From Planctomycetota bacterium (GTDB lineage: Bacteria; Planctomycetota; Phycisphaerae; FEN-1346; JAACEH01): 7,866 nucleotides of DNA. Location of the stretch: the NCBI GenBank assembly GCA_016935955.1, contig JAFGPY010000195.1, positions 1 through 7,866 of the forward strand, given 5' to 3'. The notes under the pieces were generated by a model. It was not told the DNA's origin. It saw only the letters and a list, made by a program, of their open reading frames with translations, and did not search any database. The translations under genes were made by a program, and so were the position numbers. Positions 6,745-7,866 of this stretch are shown here, one piece after another; positions within the stretch are counted from its first letter, which is position 1; each line of letters begins with the position of its first letter.

Positions 6745-6771
6745 CCTCCGCGACGAAAATGCCTGTATAAT
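6741..6771 (+). promoter_or_regulatory. Probable promoter for transketolase
   Basis: A consensus TATAAT at 6766-6771 lies 61 bases before the transketolase ATG. The best -35 is GTGACC at 6741-6746 (four of six), with a longer-than-ideal 19-base spacer, overlapping the stop of the preceding gene. No terminator hairpin with a T-tract is seen in the 88-base gap, so read-through from the zinc-ribbon genes is possible as well. Confidence 0.5.
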
Positions 6772-6832
6772 GCGGCGGCCGTCGTCCGTGAACCGAGCCA
6801 TGCCGCCAGACGGACCTGTAAGGAGATGTCGA

Positions 6833-7866
6833 ATGAGTATCCGCGAAGCTCTCGAGTACAAAGCCCTCGAACTTGGACGCCTGTCGGTCCGCATGACCGG
6901 CGACGCCGCCTCGGGCCATCCCAGCACCTGCCTGTCGCTGGCCCACGTGACGGCCGTGCTGATGTACCGCATCATGCGCTGGGATCCCAAGAACCCCTGG
7001 GACCTCCGCAGTGATCGCCTGGTGCTCTCCGAGGGCCACGCCGTGCCGGTCATCTATGCCGCCCTGCTCGACCTGGGCGCCGTCGTCGGTCGCGATCCAG
7101 CCGGCGCCCGCGAGCTGTCGCTCGACGAGGTGGGCGACCTGCGCAAGGCCGCAAGCGTGCTCGACGGTCACCCGAACCCGGCCGTCGGCATGCCGTTCTT
7201 CGATGCCGCCACGGGATCGCTCGGCCAGGGCCTCAGCGCCGGCGCGGGCCTGGCCATGGCCGCGAAGATGGCCGGCTCGAAGCGCCGCGTCTTCGTCCTC
7301 TGCGGCGACGGCGAGATGCGCGAAGGTCAGGTGGCCGAGGCCATGGACTTCCTCAAGGACCACAACCCCGGCAACCTCGTGGCCATCGTCAACTGCAACA
7401 ACCAGGGCCAGAGCGACTACGTCAGCCCGCAACAGTCGATCGAGGTGCTGTCGAAGAAGTTCAAGGCCGCCGGCTGGGCCGTTCGCGAGGTGGACGGCCA
7501 CGACGTCGAGGCTCTCGAGGCCGCCATCGGCCGCATTCCCAGGAACAAGCCGCTGGCCGTCCTGGCCCGCACGGTCAAGGGCTGGGGCGTCGAGGCGCTG
7601 CACGCCGTGGACGCTCACGGCAAGGCCCTCTCGGCCGAGCAGACGGCGGCGGCCGTCGAAGAGTTGAAGCTGCCGCCGCGGCCCGCCGAACTGGCCGGAC
7701 TGGTTCCGCCGGCGCCGCGCGGCCGCAAGATCAAGGCCGCACCGAAGCTCGTGCCTCTCGATCCGCCCGACTTCTCGGCCGTGGCCAAGGGCGGCAAGCT
7801 GGCCACGCGGAAGGCCTACGGCATCGGCCTGCGCGAACTCGGACGCAAGAATCCCCACGTCGTGGC
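6833..7866 (+). CDS. tkt: Transketolase, N-terminal part (runs off window end)
   Basis: Thiamine-diphosphate enzyme that moves two-carbon ketol units between sugar phosphates in the non-oxidative pentose phosphate pathway (cytosolic). The 344 codons visible cover the whole thiamine-pyrophosphate domain and the start of the pyrimidine domain, so it is a single-chain enzyme rather than a split N-terminal subunit. Signatures: SGHPSTC (27-33) and SEGHA (66-70), whose His29 and His69 match the substrate/cofactor histidines of the family; GSLGQGLS (128-135); and the Mg/ThDP motif GDGEMREG (158-165) with NCNN (187-190). GQSD (192-195), WGVEALHAVDAHGK (251-264) and LATRKAYG (323-330, opening the pyrimidine domain) follow. 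The pattern is closer to the short animal/archaeal-type transketolases (~620 aa) than to E. coli TktA. The linker at 280-312 is Pro- and basic-rich. The ATG follows AAGGAG (6820-6825) by seven bases. Confidence 0.95.
   Translation, partial: MSIREALEYKALELGRLSVRMTGDAASGHPSTCLSLAHVTAVLMYRIMRWDPKNPWDLRSDRLVLSEGHAVPVIYAALLDLGAVVGRDPAGARELSLDEVGDLRKAASVLDGHPNPAVGMPFFDAATGSLGQGLSAGAGLAMAAKMAGSKRRVFVLCGDGEMREGQVAEAMDFLKDHNPGNLVAIVNCNNQGQSDYVSPQQSIEVLSKKFKAAGWAVREVDGHDVEALEAAIGRIPRNKPLAVLARTVKGWGVEALHAVDAHGKALSAEQTAAAVEELKLPPRPAELAGLVPPAPRGRKIKAAPKLVPLDPPDFSAVAKGGKLATRKAYGIGLRELGRKNPHVV

Noticed and set aside
6722..7858. Minus-strand open frame of 378 codons opposite transketolase
   Set aside because: The plus strand is a clear transketolase with all motifs; the antisense frame has biased, motif-free composition.

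Overview
The window is GC-rich bacterial DNA of about 65% GC by eye, densely coded, with short intergenic gaps and good Shine-Dalgarno sites. The housekeeping genes do not fix the phylum. Three features recall Planctomycetes (Phycisphaerae-like): short N-terminal zinc ribbons on membrane proteins, pilin-type 'DG' C-terminal domains, and a lysine/alanine/proline-rich tail on a cytosolic protein. This assignment is inference from family knowledge; no marker RNA is present.

Layout. Bases 1-641 (minus strand) hold the N-terminal part of L-aspartate oxidase (nadB, NAD synthesis), cut by the window edge. A 207-base divergent intergenic region carries its promoter and probably a second one for the plus-strand gene at 849-2015. 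That gene encodes a 388-aa protein with a histone-H1-like basic tail and a domain resembling the papain-like / BtrH-N group. A well-formed sigma70-type promoter directly after it leads into hemL (2106-3398, glutamate-1-semialdehyde aminotransferase, C5 tetrapyrrole pathway). A four-helix membrane protein of unknown function (3421-4194) follows 22 bases downstream and is probably cotranscribed.

Bases 4238-6744 hold three tandem genes. Each starts with the same four-cysteine zinc ribbon (Cys6, Cys9, Cys26, Cys29) and continues into different membrane segments. The first two end in a domain resembling the soluble C-terminal part of planctomycetal pseudopilins/prepilin-like proteins, but they lack a prepilin N-terminus. 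Between the first and second lies a possible 37-codon leader ORF with a strong ribosome site, an internal perfect hairpin and a stop that overlaps the TTG start of the next gene. This cluster is the most unusual part of the window.

A TATAAT-containing promoter then precedes a single-chain transketolase (6833 to window end, partial; pentose phosphate pathway). The named enzymes (nadB, hemL, tkt) are unrelated core metabolism, so their neighbourhood says little about the unknown genes. I see no mobile element, CRISPR array, tRNA or rRNA, and no stretch over 300 bases without a gene.
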